Origin: Blautia sp.
GTDB taxonomy: Bacteria > Bacillota > Clostridia > Lachnospirales > Lachnospiraceae
DNA: 64,000 bases
Assembly (NCBI GenBank): GCA_017459635.1
Contig: JAFUCO010000098.1
Location: 53,295 to 117,294 of the forward strand
Direction of reading: 5' to 3'
The notes beneath the pieces were generated by a model. The model saw only the letters and a program-made list of their open reading frames with translations. It did not search any database and was not told the DNA's origin. The stretch's first letter is position 1. Each line of letters begins with the position of its first letter. Made by a program: the position numbers and the translations under genes. Of this stretch, positions 27,002 through 34,728 are shown in pieces.

Positions 27002-28273
27002 ATGAAGAAAAAACCATTTGTGACACTTGAGAAACTGCAGGAGATCATCAAAGAGTATCCGACACCGTTCCATCTTTATGATGAAAAAGGCATCAGGGAA
27101 AACGCTGCGGCTTTAAAGAAAGCTTTTTCCTGGAACAAAGGTTTTAAGGAATTTTTCGCGGTAAAGGCAACACCGAATCCTTTCCTTATAGACATTCTGA
27201 GAGAATACGGCTGCGGCTGTGACTGTTCGTCCATGACAGAACTGATGATGGCCAAAGCCTGCGGCTGTCAGGGCGGGGATATCATGTTTTCGTCAAATGA
27301 TACTCCTCCTGAGGAATTCCGTTATTGCGACAGCATCGGGGGAATCATAAACCTTGATGACATCACCCATATTCCATTTGTGGAGGAGGCTGTCGGGCAC
27401 ATTCCCGAGACCATAAGCTGCCGTTTTAATCCCGGCGGCCTGTTCAGGATAAGCAATGATATCATGGATAACCCGGGCGATGCCAAGTACGGAATGACAG
27501 AGGAGCAGATATTTAAAGCGTTCCGTATACTGAAGGCGAAAGGCGCGTCGAAATTCGGGATCCATGCATTCCTTGCCAGCAATACGGTAACAAACGATTA
27601 TTACCCTATGCTTGCCAGGATCATGTTTGACCTTGCGGTGAGGCTTCACAGGGAAACCGGCGCTGACATCGCCTTTGTAAACCTTTCGGGAGGTATCGGA
27701 ATTCCTTACAGTCCTGACCAGGAGCCGAATGATATTTACGCGATCGGTGAGGGCGTGCGTAAGGAGTTTGAAGAGGTCATGGTGCCTGCAGGCCTTGAGA
27801 ATACTGCGATCTATACAGAACTCGGACGTTTTATGATGGGGCCGTATGGCTGCCTCGTCACGAAGGCTATCCACGAAAAGCATACACATAAGGAATACAT
27901 AGGGGTTGATGCCTGCGCAGTAAACCTAATGAGGCCGGCAATGTATGGAGCTTATCATCATATAACTGTCATGGGCAAGGAGAAGGAGCCGTGCGATCAC
28001 CTTTATGATGTTACAGGTTCGCTGTGCGAGAATAATGATAAATTTGCCATAGACCGGTATTTGCCCGAGGTTGAGATGGGCGACCTGCTGGTGATACATG
28101 ACACAGGCGCACATGGATTTTCCATGGGATACAACTATAACGGAAAGCTTAAATCAGCCGAGATCCTTCTGAAAGAGGACGGATCATTCAAGATGATCCG
28201 GAGAGCAGAAACAGAAAAAGACTATTTTGCAACCTTCGACTGCTTCCCGGAACTATACAGTAAACTGGTATAA
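27002..28273 (+). CDS. lysA: Diaminopimelate decarboxylase-type PLP enzyme
   Basis: A 423-residue fold-III PLP decarboxylase. The PLP lysine lies in FFAVKATPNPFLI (near residue 53), the phosphate-binding glycines in NLSGGIGIPY, and the partner-subunit motif is GSLCENNDKFA with its substrate Cys. The family converts meso-diaminopimelate to lysine; related branches act on other diamino acids. HAFLASNT replaces the usual HIGS-type motif, so this belongs to a divergent branch and substrate should be checked. It lies 40 bases after the rhomboid-like gene. Confidence 0.82.
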   Translation: MKKKPFVTLEKLQEIIKEYPTPFHLYDEKGIRENAAALKKAFSWNKGFKEFFAVKATPNPFLIDILREYGCGCDCSSMTELMMAKACGCQGGDIMFSSNDTPPEEFRYCDSIGGIINLDDITHIPFVEEAVGHIPETISCRFNPGGLFRISNDIMDNPGDAKYGMTEEQIFKAFRILKAKGASKFGIHAFLASNTVTNDYYPMLARIMFDLAVRLHRETGADIAFVNLSGGIGIPYSPDQEPNDIYAIGEGVRKEFEEVMVPAGLENTAIYTELGRFMMGPYGCLVTKAIHEKHTHKEYIGVDACAVNLMRPAMYGAYHHITVMGKEKEPCDHLYDVTGSLCENNDKFAIDRYLPEVEMGDLLVIHDTGAHGFSMGYNYNGKLKSAEILLKEDGSFKMIRRAETEKDYFATFDCFPELYSKLV

Positions 28274-28320
28274 TACAGAGAACCGTCTCAAAATAAGACA
28301 GGGGACGGTTCTCTGTCTTA
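28271..28320. repeat. Family A repeat, degenerate inverted pair
   Basis: A shortened reverse arm (ACAGAGAACCGTCTCA, from about 28275) faces an intact forward unit (28293-28320). It begins at the lysA stop codon. Confidence 0.8.
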
Positions 28321-28355
28321 TTGTGTCCCCTGCGAAATTTGTCGAACGATTTTTC

Positions 28356-28385
28356 TTGATTAGAGGGGATAATGTTTATTATAAT
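28356..28385 (+). promoter_or_regulatory. Predicted promoter for the WXG100-like/DUF4176 pair
   Basis: TTGATT (28356-28361), an 18-base spacer and TATAAT (28380-28385), 106 bases before the start codon. Confidence 0.55.
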
Positions 28386-28490
28386 TGAAGAGTAAGGAAA
28401 AAAGGATCATGAGGAAGAGCGCTGTTCTTCCGGGATAAAGTGAGTACCGTAAAATACCTGTATAGATACTCCTGAATAAAGGAGAATTAT

Positions 28491-30089
28491 ATGGCAGATT
28501 TTACGGTTAATATCAGTGCACTTATTTCGTGCGCTTCATCTTTCAGTTCATTGTCGGGGGCGGGGCTGCGTATTTCGGGCAGTATCGAGGATGCCTGCAG
28601 TATGGCCGGGGCTGACAGTGAATCTATGAGAGCTGCTGTCAGGGCGGCTCTTGTCTGCGGACAGTCTGTCCGCGAACTTTCAGCTTCTATAAGCCGTTTC
28701 GGCAGTGTGCTGTCGGAGTGCGCTGAGCTTTACAGAAAATGTGAGAATGGTATCCTGGGGTATCAGGTGTCTGTTCCGGAAACCGGTGCTCCTATGGGAG
28801 AAACAGGCCCTGGAGGCGATAGCGCCGGTTTGGGAGGAGCAGGTGCGGGAACGGGTGCACCTGTGATTCCTATAATCCCTATAGTTCCTGAGGATGGGGA
28901 GACGAGTGAGATTCCGCTCAGACATCCGCAGGGACAGGCGAAGATACCAAAAACACCGGTAACTGTGACTGCGGCCGGTGAAGGCTCGGAAGGCAGTTCT
29001 GCCACTGATGATGGAAAAACCGGTCCGTCAGGAACCTCAGGTCAATTTGGGGATGCCACAGGCGCGTCAGGAAATCAGCAAAACGGAGATGTGGAAACCG
29101 GCCCGTCAGGAACCTCAGGTCAATTTGGGGATGCCACAGGCCCGTCAGGAAATCAGCAAAACGCAGATGGTGCAGAAGGACCGTCAGGGCTTTCCGGGAG
29201 TTTTAGCGGAGGAGAGGATGACTCCGGGAATTCTGAACCCGGGAAAACCTGGGGGAGTCTGGCGGCCATCTGGGGAGGAGGTTATGCAGCGGGCTCATCC
29301 GGTGCAGCCACCGGTAAAGACGGGGATGATGGAAAGAATCCTTTCAGCGGGAAGTGGGAGACCGGGGGAAGTACGTCTCTGTTCTCGTATACTAAGCCGG
29401 GCTCAAAGGACAGCGGGGCAGACAGAAATGGCAGGATAAAGCCTGTGAAACCGTCCGGAACAAAACTGTTTGAGTGGAAGGACGGAGCTGCTGCAGAAAC
29501 TTCATATGCTGAAGGAAAGATCAGGATACCCGGAGGATCAGCGAGCGGTTCAGTCGGGAAAGCTGAAGCCCATGCGTCCGCAGCGGCCAGTCTTACCATG
29601 ACGGAAGCCGGCGGCAGCGCTATAATTGCGCCGTATGTATCGGCGCAGGCAGGCGCGAGTGTCAGTTTGCTTGAAGGACGTATTTCGGGCAAATATGGAA
29701 ACGAGAATGCTTCTATCAGCGGGAAAGGCAGCGGGACAGTTGGAAAAGCGGAGGTCTCAGGTTCGGTGTCAGCATCCCTTTTTGACAGAAAAGGAAGTGT
29801 TTCACCTCGTGTGGCAGGCTCTGTCAGGGCGGAAGCGGTTGCGGCAGAAGCTTCCGGAAGTCTGACTGGAAGTCTTCTGGGAGCCTCTGCAACGGTCAGC
29901 GGTGGCCTGAATTTTGGTGTAGGGGCTCATGCTGATGTGGGCCTGGCGCCGGGCTCGATATCATGCGATATAGGAGCTTCACTGGGCGTCGGAGCAAGAT
30001 TTGGATTCGAGATTGATTTCAGCGGGGCAATAGATGCAGCCAGATCCGCAGCGACAGCTGTCTGGAATTATCTTTTCCCGAAAAGCTGA
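28491..30089 (+). CDS. WXG100-like, Gly/Ser-rich protein; candidate orphan type VII secretion substrate
   Basis: A 532-residue protein I do not recognise as a named family. Residues 1-90 are helical and resemble the hairpin of WXG100/LXG-type secretion domains (SISRFGSVLSECAELYRKCENGI), but have no clear WxG and no signal peptide. Residues 91-170 are Gly/Pro-rich. Two near-identical 26-residue repeats start TGPSGTSGQFGDATG at 177 and 203. Residues about 350-532 are strands of Ala/Ser/Gly with KAEAHASAAASL, KAEVSGSVSASLF and a closing GVGARFGFEIDFSGAID, a tail I associate with large type VII-linked proteins of Clostridia (recollection, not a search). No toxin motif is visible. It is followed by a DUF4176 gene. 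AAGGAGA is the ribosome site. Confidence 0.6.
   Translation: MADFTVNISALISCASSFSSLSGAGLRISGSIEDACSMAGADSESMRAAVRAALVCGQSVRELSASISRFGSVLSECAELYRKCENGILGYQVSVPETGAPMGETGPGGDSAGLGGAGAGTGAPVIPIIPIVPEDGETSEIPLRHPQGQAKIPKTPVTVTAAGEGSEGSSATDDGKTGPSGTSGQFGDATGASGNQQNGDVETGPSGTSGQFGDATGPSGNQQNADGAEGPSGLSGSFSGGEDDSGNSEPGKTWGSLAAIWGGGYAAGSSGAATGKDGDDGKNPFSGKWETGGSTSLFSYTKPGSKDSGADRNGRIKPVKPSGTKLFEWKDGAAAETSYAEGKIRIPGGSASGSVGKAEAHASAAASLTMTEAGGSAIIAPYVSAQAGASVSLLEGRISGKYGNENASISGKGSGTVGKAEVSGSVSASLFDRKGSVSPRVAGSVRAEAVAAEASGSLTGSLLGASATVSGGLNFGVGAHADVGLAPGSISCDIGASLGVGARFGFEIDFSGAIDAARSAATAVWNYLFPKS
29019..29174 (+). repeat. 78-bp in-frame direct repeat
   Basis: Two nearly identical 78-base units inside the Gly/Ser-rich gene encode the 26-residue TGPSGTSGQFGDATG repeats. 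The DNA itself is nearly unchanged (for example AACCTCAGGTCAATTTGGGG in both), so the duplication is recent. Confidence 0.85.
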
Positions 30090-30149
30090 CATGAATTATT
30101 TGTTCTCGAAAAGTTGACAGATATTATCTGTTACCGAAAAGCTGACAGA
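30064..30149. repeat. Stop-spanning triplicate repeat at the 3' end
   Basis: Three units of about 29 bases, each with CGAAAAG(C/T)TGACA. The first encodes the C-terminus and stop of the Gly/Ser-rich protein; the other two follow the stop. Confidence 0.8.
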
Positions 30150-30192
30150 TTGATACAGAATGATATGAAATCAAGATGAAAAGGAGATATGT

Positions 30193-30480
30193 ATGATCAC
30201 AAAGGAACTGCTTCCGGCAGGCAGCGTTGTACTTTTGAAGGAGAGCACCAGAAAGCTGGTCATTATGGGAGTGCTTCAGGCCAGACCTGACAGCCTTGAG
30301 AGGGTATATGATTACTGCGGCTGCCTTTACCCGGAAGGATATATGGATGCAGAAAAAATCTATCTGTTCGATGAGGAACAGATAGATAAGGTTTTTCATT
30401 ATGGATACCGTGATGAGGAGCAGGAGGAGTTTGAGAAAAAACTCAGAGAGATTCTTCCGGAAGTTAAGGGCTATCAATGA
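30193..30480 (+). CDS. DUF4176 domain protein
   Basis: A 95-residue cytoplasmic protein. LPAGSVVLLKESTRKLVIMG at the start, YDYCGCLYPEGYM in the middle and FDEEQIDKVFHYGYRDEEQ near the end fit the DUF4176 family as I know it. These small proteins are encoded in type VIIb secretion loci of Firmicutes next to LXG or WXG100-like genes and are thought to help handle the exported substrate. Its position 103 bases after the WXG100-like gene agrees. No membrane ATPase (EssC) or other apparatus gene is in the window. AAGGAG precedes the ATG. Confidence 0.8.
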   Translation: MITKELLPAGSVVLLKESTRKLVIMGVLQARPDSLERVYDYCGCLYPEGYMDAEKIYLFDEEQIDKVFHYGYRDEEQEEFEKKLREILPEVKGYQ

Positions 30481-30487
30481 GATCATG

Positions 30488-30514
30488 GTATCTGTTCAGA
30501 ACCTGAACAGATAC
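30488..30514. terminator. Hairpin after the DUF4176 gene
   Basis: A perfect 12-bp inverted repeat, GTATCTGTTCAG/CTGAACAGATAC, with a three-base loop, seven bases after the stop. There is no T-run, so termination is only possible. Confidence 0.45.
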
Positions 30515-30615
30515 GGGCAAAAATCCATGCAAATCGCCTTCGGCGATGAAAATTTTACCTGTTGAATCATGTTCGTACGCCTTCAGCAGCAAATGCTTCG
30601 GGCTGTTCTGATCAA

Positions 30616-31824
30616 TTACAGATCATATTCAAATTTCCCGATAAGCCGGACCCGGCCATACAGCCATGTTTCCATGGCTGCGGGATCGCTCTGCACTCTG
30701 AGTATCCCGCCGGGTTCATGAAAAGCGGCATATATGGCGCTGCCGGCTTTTGAGGCGAGATACATTGCGGCAGCCGAAGTTCCGCTTGCGCAGGAGTTTT
30801 CCCAGAAAATCGTATCGCTGCCGGGAATATAGACAAGTGGAGTCAGTTGAACCTCAGGAAGATCTCCTGACAGGAACATGAGCCCCAGGCCATCGGCTCC
30901 AAGCGATAAGCACCAGTTCTTTACTGCGGCTTCTGCGGCTTTGCGGTCTGACAGCAGGTTTACAAAAGCTGAATCCGGCTCGATGATAATGTGTGATATT
31001 CCTTCAAGCTCGACAACAGGGAGGGTACTGCACATTTCGCATCCGCTGTTTCCTGCGCCGGATATGCTGACATTTATACCTGCGTCGGATATGCCGGGTT
31101 CTGTACCTGCGTCAGATATGCCTGGTTCTGTACCGGCGCCGGATATGCCGGCTTCTGTGTCTGTGCCTGACATGCCCGGTGCTTTGAAAAGCATTTCTGC
31201 TATCTGTTTTGGCTCAGGCATGCATATAGCCGTATACCAGTCATCAGAGTTTAATGTATTGCGCTGGATGATTTCCTTATCTGAACCCGGGAAAAACGGT
31301 TTTCGGCTCATGCGGACCCGGACAGGCCGAAGAGCTCCTGACACCGTGAGAGAAATCTCTGATGAATTCTCTTCGCACATCATCTCCGACATCATTTCGT
31401 GTAATGATCCCGAAGCCGTTTCACGCATCGGTTCCGGCGTTTCGACCTGAGATGAGATTAATTCATAAGACGCTGCAGAAAAACCATCATCAGAGACGAA
31501 GCTTTCGGGCTGTGCTGCCGGTTTCAATACTGCATTCAGACTATAGAGCACAGCTGCGCACATTGAGGCATTGCCGCAGAATTCTCCTCCGGCCATACGG
31601 AGAGATGCGCAGGATCCTTCCCCGGGCATACGGAGAGATGTGGAGGATTCTGAACAATCTGCTCTGCCTTGGAAGTTTACAAATCCGGTCTGTTCTGCTT
31701 CGGGATGCAGCTTCATAAGGCGCGAAGCGACAGCCGGTTGCTGCAGGATATCTACAGGTGTTTCAACGAGGATGGTGATGTTTCCGGAAGGATCGAGAAT
31801 ACTGTAGCGAAGGCTGCGGTTCAT
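30616..31824 (-). CDS. DapF-fold amino acid epimerase/racemase-like protein
   Basis: A 402-residue cofactor-independent two-Cys racemase of the diaminopimelate epimerase superfamily. Catalytic Cys83 is in [11 protein letters not shown] and Cys345 in [17 protein letters not shown]. Classical DapF is about 275 residues; the extra length comes from in-frame repetitive insertions: SLRM(P/A)G repeated at 63-79 and AGTEPGISD-type repeats at about 218-260. The GGEFCGNA signature resembles the DapF-like histidine racemase used for opine metallophores more than DapF itself, from memory. Its start overlaps the stop of an amino acid ABC ATPase by ATGA, so it is translated with the transporter. This suggests it changes the chirality of the imported amino acid. 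Confidence 0.75.
   Translation of the reverse strand: MNRSLRYSILDPSGNITILVETPVDILQQPAVASRLMKLHPEAEQTGFVNFQGRADCSESSTSLRMPGEGSCASLRMAGGEFCGNASMCAAVLYSLNAVLKPAAQPESFVSDDGFSAASYELISSQVETPEPMRETASGSLHEMMSEMMCEENSSEISLTVSGALRPVRVRMSRKPFFPGSDKEIIQRNTLNSDDWYTAICMPEPKQIAEMLFKAPGMSGTDTEAGISGAGTEPGISDAGTEPGISDAGINVSISGAGNSGCEMCSTLPVVELEGISHIIIEPDSAFVNLLSDRKAAEAAVKNWCLSLGADGLGLMFLSGDLPEVQLTPLVYIPGSDTIFWENSCASGTSAAAMYLASKAGSAIYAAFHEPGGILRVQSDPAAMETWLYGRVRLIGKFEYDL
31075..31165 (-). repeat. In-frame ~27-bp repeats inside the epimerase gene
   Basis: Three to four diverged units of about 27 bases, each with GATATGCC(G/T)G on the plus strand, encode AGTEPGISD-like repeats. They interrupt an otherwise conserved enzyme domain. 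Confidence 0.7.
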
Positions 31825-32579
31825 CGCTCGAACACCCGCAGGAACGCCTTTGTCCTTTCCTCTTTGGGGTTATCAAATACTTCACCAGGAGTTCCCTGTT
31901 CAACAATAACTCCGCCATCCATAAACAGAACACGATTGCTGACTGCTTTTGCGAAAGGCATCTCATGAGTAACCACTACCATGGTCATTTTCTCATCGGC
32001 AAGCTGGCGAATAACTTTGAGAACCTCGCCGGTAAGTTCAGGATCGAGTGCGGAAGTAGGCTCATCAAAAAAGAGTATCTCCGGCTTCATGGCAAGTGCC
32101 CTTGCAATGGCGACGCGCTGCTGCTGTCCGCCTGACAGCTGGTAGGGATAGGCGGAGGCTTTGTCTGCGATCCCCATTTTTCTAAGAAGATCCATAGCTG
32201 TCGCCTCGGCTTCGTCTTTGTTCCGATGCTGAACATGTATAGGCGCGTCGATAAGATTGCGGAGCACGCTGTAATGCGGGAACAGATTGAACTGCTGGAA
32301 GACCAGGCCGCAGTAGGCACGGAATTTCTTAAGCTCGCGGTGATGCACGTACATGGCATTACCGGAGGCGTCGGTATGCGCGGCTTTTTCACCCATATAG
32401 ACGATCTCTCCGCCATCTATCGTCTCAAGGAAGGTGGAGCAGCGGAGGAGTGTGGACTTTCCTGAGCCGGAAGGGCCTATGATACTGACGACTTCGCCAC
32501 TGTCGACTGAAAAGCTTATGTCCTTCAGAACCTCAAGGCCGTCAAAATGCTTTCGGATGTTTTTCATTTCAATGATCAT
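31821..32579 (-). CDS. Polar amino acid ABC transporter ATP-binding protein (GlnQ-like)
   Basis: A 252-residue ABC ATPase. It has Walker [10 protein letters not shown], the Q-loop [10 protein letters not shown], the signature LSGGQQQR, Walker [15 protein letters not shown] and the H-loop VVVTHE. The FNLFPH and [10 protein letters not shown] sequences are typical of the polar amino acid (GlnQ/HisP) branch. It lies 12 bases after the permease gene and overlaps the epimerase gene by four bases. It powers amino acid uptake on the inner face of the membrane. Confidence 0.95.
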   Translation of the reverse strand: MIIEMKNIRKHFDGLEVLKDISFSVDSGEVVSIIGPSGSGKSTLLRCSTFLETIDGGEIVYMGEKAAHTDASGNAMYVHHRELKKFRAYCGLVFQQFNLFPHYSVLRNLIDAPIHVQHRNKDEAEATAMDLLRKMGIADKASAYPYQLSGGQQQRVAIARALAMKPEILFFDEPTSALDPELTGEVLKVIRQLADEKMTMVVVTHEMPFAKAVSNRVLFMDGGVIVEQGTPGEVFDNPKEERTKAFLRVFER

Positions 32580-32591
32580 TTCTGCACCGCC

Positions 32592-33239
32592 TTATCTGTA
32601 ATAATTCAACGCTTTTTCAATACGCGCCATTATAAAAGCTACAACATAGTTTGCGATGAAATAGAACACACCGGCGATTATAAATGGCGTGAAGGAGGTC
32701 TGTGATGCCGAGATCTGCTTGGCAAGGGAGAAAACCTCCTGATAAGCCAGCGTAAAGGCAAGAGAGGTATCCTTGACAAGGGTGATTACTTCGTTGGTCA
32801 CAGAGGGCATGATACGTTTGATTACCTGCGGCAGGATGATCTTCATGAAGGTCTGGCTCTTTGAGTATCCGAGAACCAGGGCGGCTTCGTACTGTCCGGC
32901 AGGGATAGATTCTATTCCTCCGCGGTAGATCTCAGCAAAATAGGCAGCATAGTTGACTATGAAACCGATTATCAGCGCCGGGAAACGCCATCCGCGAATG
33001 GACATGCCGAAAAGATAGAAGGGACCGAAATACCAGACAAGCAGCTGGAGCATAAGGGGAGTACCCCTGATTACAGATATGTAAACACTTATGATTAAAC
33101 GCACTAAGCCAAATCTGGACTTTCGAAGAAGTGCTACGATCATTCCGAGCGGAAGAGAACCGACCAGAGTCAGGATAAAGATCCCCGAGGTTCTGAGCAT
33201 TCCGGCAGCCATTGTTGACAACATGGTATTTAAACTCAT
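32592..33239 (-). CDS. Polar amino acid ABC transporter permease
   Basis: A 215-residue membrane protein of the His/Glu/Gln/Arg permease family. It has five or so membrane segments, VRGTPLMLQLLVWYFG, and the EAA-type loop EAALVLGYSKSQTFMKIILPQ. Members work as dimers with the GlnQ-like ATPase encoded next. It is separated from the binding-protein gene upstream by a terminator-like hairpin, which would give more binding protein than permease. GTGAGG precedes the start. Confidence 0.95.
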   Translation of the reverse strand: MSLNTMLSTMAAGMLRTSGIFILTLVGSLPLGMIVALLRKSRFGLVRLIISVYISVIRGTPLMLQLLVWYFGPFYLFGMSIRGWRFPALIIGFIVNYAAYFAEIYRGGIESIPAGQYEAALVLGYSKSQTFMKIILPQVIKRIMPSVTNEVITLVKDTSLAFTLAYQEVFSLAKQISASQTSFTPFIIAGVFYFIANYVVAFIMARIEKALNYYR

Positions 33240-33358
33240 TATAATACCTCACATTAAAATTCCGTGGTTAAAATTCATGGACTGATAATTCCGTTTTTAA
33301 AGAACAATGTACTTAAGCTCCATGGTTAATTATTCGGGGCTGAAGATCCATTGAGCAT

Positions 33359-33402
33359 TAAAAAGCCGGCAGACCGGGAAACTGTAATGACCCGGAATGC
33401 CG
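33359..33402 (-). terminator. Attenuating terminator between binding protein and permease
   Basis: On the minus strand, GCCGGCATTCCGGG pairs with CCCGGTCTGCCGGC (two mismatches) and TTTTT follows. Read-through would let the operon continue at a lower level. Confidence 0.7.
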
Positions 33403-33429
33403 GCCGGCTGTTTCTTATCAGGCTGCTGA

Positions 33430-34374
33430 TTATTCAGCTGCTTCTTCTTCGGCTGCTTCCTCAGCTGCAGCTTCTTCGGTTTCCTCTGCCTCGTCAGCTG
33501 CATCTTCTTCAGCGTCCTCTTCGACAGCATCCTCAGTTTCTTCGGCTGCAGCTTCTCCGGTATCTTTTCCGAGGATGATATAGTCATAGATATCCGGATA
33601 TTTCTGTCCGATCTCATCGATGGTACCGTTCTCGGCAAGAGTATCAAGAGCCTCGTTGATCTTGTCGCAGAGCTCGGTGTCATCCTTGCGGAAGCCGATT
33701 CCGTACTGCTCACTTCCAAGAACCTCATCAAGATATTTGTAGCCGGTCTCTTCACTCATAAGGAAGTTTCCGCTTGTTACATCAATTGCGAGAGCATCGA
33801 TGGCGCCTGCCTTGAGGTCTGTGAAGGCGATGGTGTAGGTTTCATAAACTTCAAGAGATGCGAATGTACTGCAGAGCTCTGCCTGGCCTTCTTCGTCATT
33901 CAGCAGATCATAGGCTGAAGTGGAAGTCTGTACACCAACTGTCTTGCCGGCAAGGTCTGCCAGTGTTTCAATTCCGGAATCCTCGGCAACCAGGATCATC
34001 TGGGTATTGTCGGAATACGGTTTGCTCCACAGGTAGTCATCCTCACGTCCGTTCATGGTAAATCCGGACCAGATACAGTCGCAGCTTCCGGCATTAAGTT
34101 CGGCATCCTTGGCGTCCCAGTTAAAAGGAACAGCTTCATATTCCCATCCGTAAAGATCACATACAGCCTGAGCAACTTCAACGTCAAAACCTGTTGTCTC
34201 GCCTTCATCATTTATATAGGAATAGGGCGGATAGTCCAGGTCAAAGCCATGTTTAAAAACGAAGGTATCCTCAGCGGCACCGTCATCCTCTGCATATGCT
34301 GCGAAGCTTCCGAGACTCATGACCATAATGGCGGACATACTGACTGTCAAAAGGGCTGCAAATCTTTTCTTCAT
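33430..34374 (-). CDS. Polar amino acid ABC transporter substrate-binding protein with acidic tail
   Basis: A 314-residue family 3 solute-binding protein: HGFDLDYPPYSYINDEG, TGFDVEVAQAVCDLYGW, WSKPYSDNTQMILV and GKTVGVQTSTSAYDLL. The signal peptide (residues 1-28) ends AAYA-ED, a type I cleavage site. There is no lipobox Cys, which is odd for a Gram-positive binding protein. The last ~46 residues are almost only Glu, Ala and Asp and are not part of the fold. It leads the operon, behind a good promoter. AAGGAGAG is the ribosome site. The bound amino acid is unknown. Confidence 0.93.
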   Translation of the reverse strand: MKKRFAALLTVSMSAIMVMSLGSFAAYAEDDGAAEDTFVFKHGFDLDYPPYSYINDEGETTGFDVEVAQAVCDLYGWEYEAVPFNWDAKDAELNAGSCDCIWSGFTMNGREDDYLWSKPYSDNTQMILVAEDSGIETLADLAGKTVGVQTSTSAYDLLNDEEGQAELCSTFASLEVYETYTIAFTDLKAGAIDALAIDVTSGNFLMSEETGYKYLDEVLGSEQYGIGFRKDDTELCDKINEALDTLAENGTIDEIGQKYPDIYDYIILGKDTGEAAAEETEDAVEEDAEEDAADEAEETEEAAAEEAAEEEAAE

Positions 34375-34452
34375 GTTGATCTCTCCTTAATGATTTGTTT
34401 GATCTACTGTTAAAAACATTTCTTTCTTACTGCACCTTGGCAATTCTTTACT

Positions 34453-34481
34453 ATAATAGCACACTAAAGTGCTGTTGTAAA
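34453..34481 (-). promoter_or_regulatory. Promoter of the amino acid ABC operon with a palindrome in its spacer
   Basis: On the minus strand: TTTACA (34476-34481), a 17-base spacer and TATTAT (34453-34458). The spacer holds AGCACTTTAGTGTGCT, whose AGCAC and GTGCT ends are inverted repeats and could bind a regulator. Confidence 0.65.
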
Positions 34482-34497
34482 GATAAGAATAATCTTG

Positions 34498-34526
34498 TTG
34501 CAATCTGTACACTTTTCAATTAGAAT
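34498..34526 (+). promoter_or_regulatory. Predicted promoter for the phosphoglucomutase gene
   Basis: TTGCAA (34498-34503), a 17-base spacer and TAGAAT (34521-34526), about 200 bases before the start codon. Confidence 0.5.
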
Positions 34527-34728
34527 TAAAGTAACTATGCAGCACTCCTATCATGGATGGCATGCTTGCTGTCTGTTCATGTCGGTATGGTGATGAGCTA
34601 TTCTGCCGATCCTGCGTGAACGGAGCATGGGCTATCTCCTTACAGACGCGGATGATAATGCGTTTTTTTATGGGTGCCGGACAGTTAGATCAAAATAAAC
34701 GATAAGATCGGAAAGGCAGGTTTTGCAA

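Larger units (their letters stand above)
34375..34728. other. Gene-free divergent region with two promoters
   Basis: The stretch between the binding-protein gene and the phosphoglucomutase gene holds a promoter for each strand (34453-34481 minus, 34498-34526 plus). The section 34530-34710 shows nothing else I recognise. Confidence 0.6.

Noticed and set aside
29019-29174. CRISPR array
   Set aside because: Only two units, in frame within a gene, with no spacers between them and no cas genes.
28491-30089. Collagen-like or S-layer protein
   Set aside because: The Gly-rich repeat is only two units long and not Gly-X-Y; no signal peptide or SLH domain is present.
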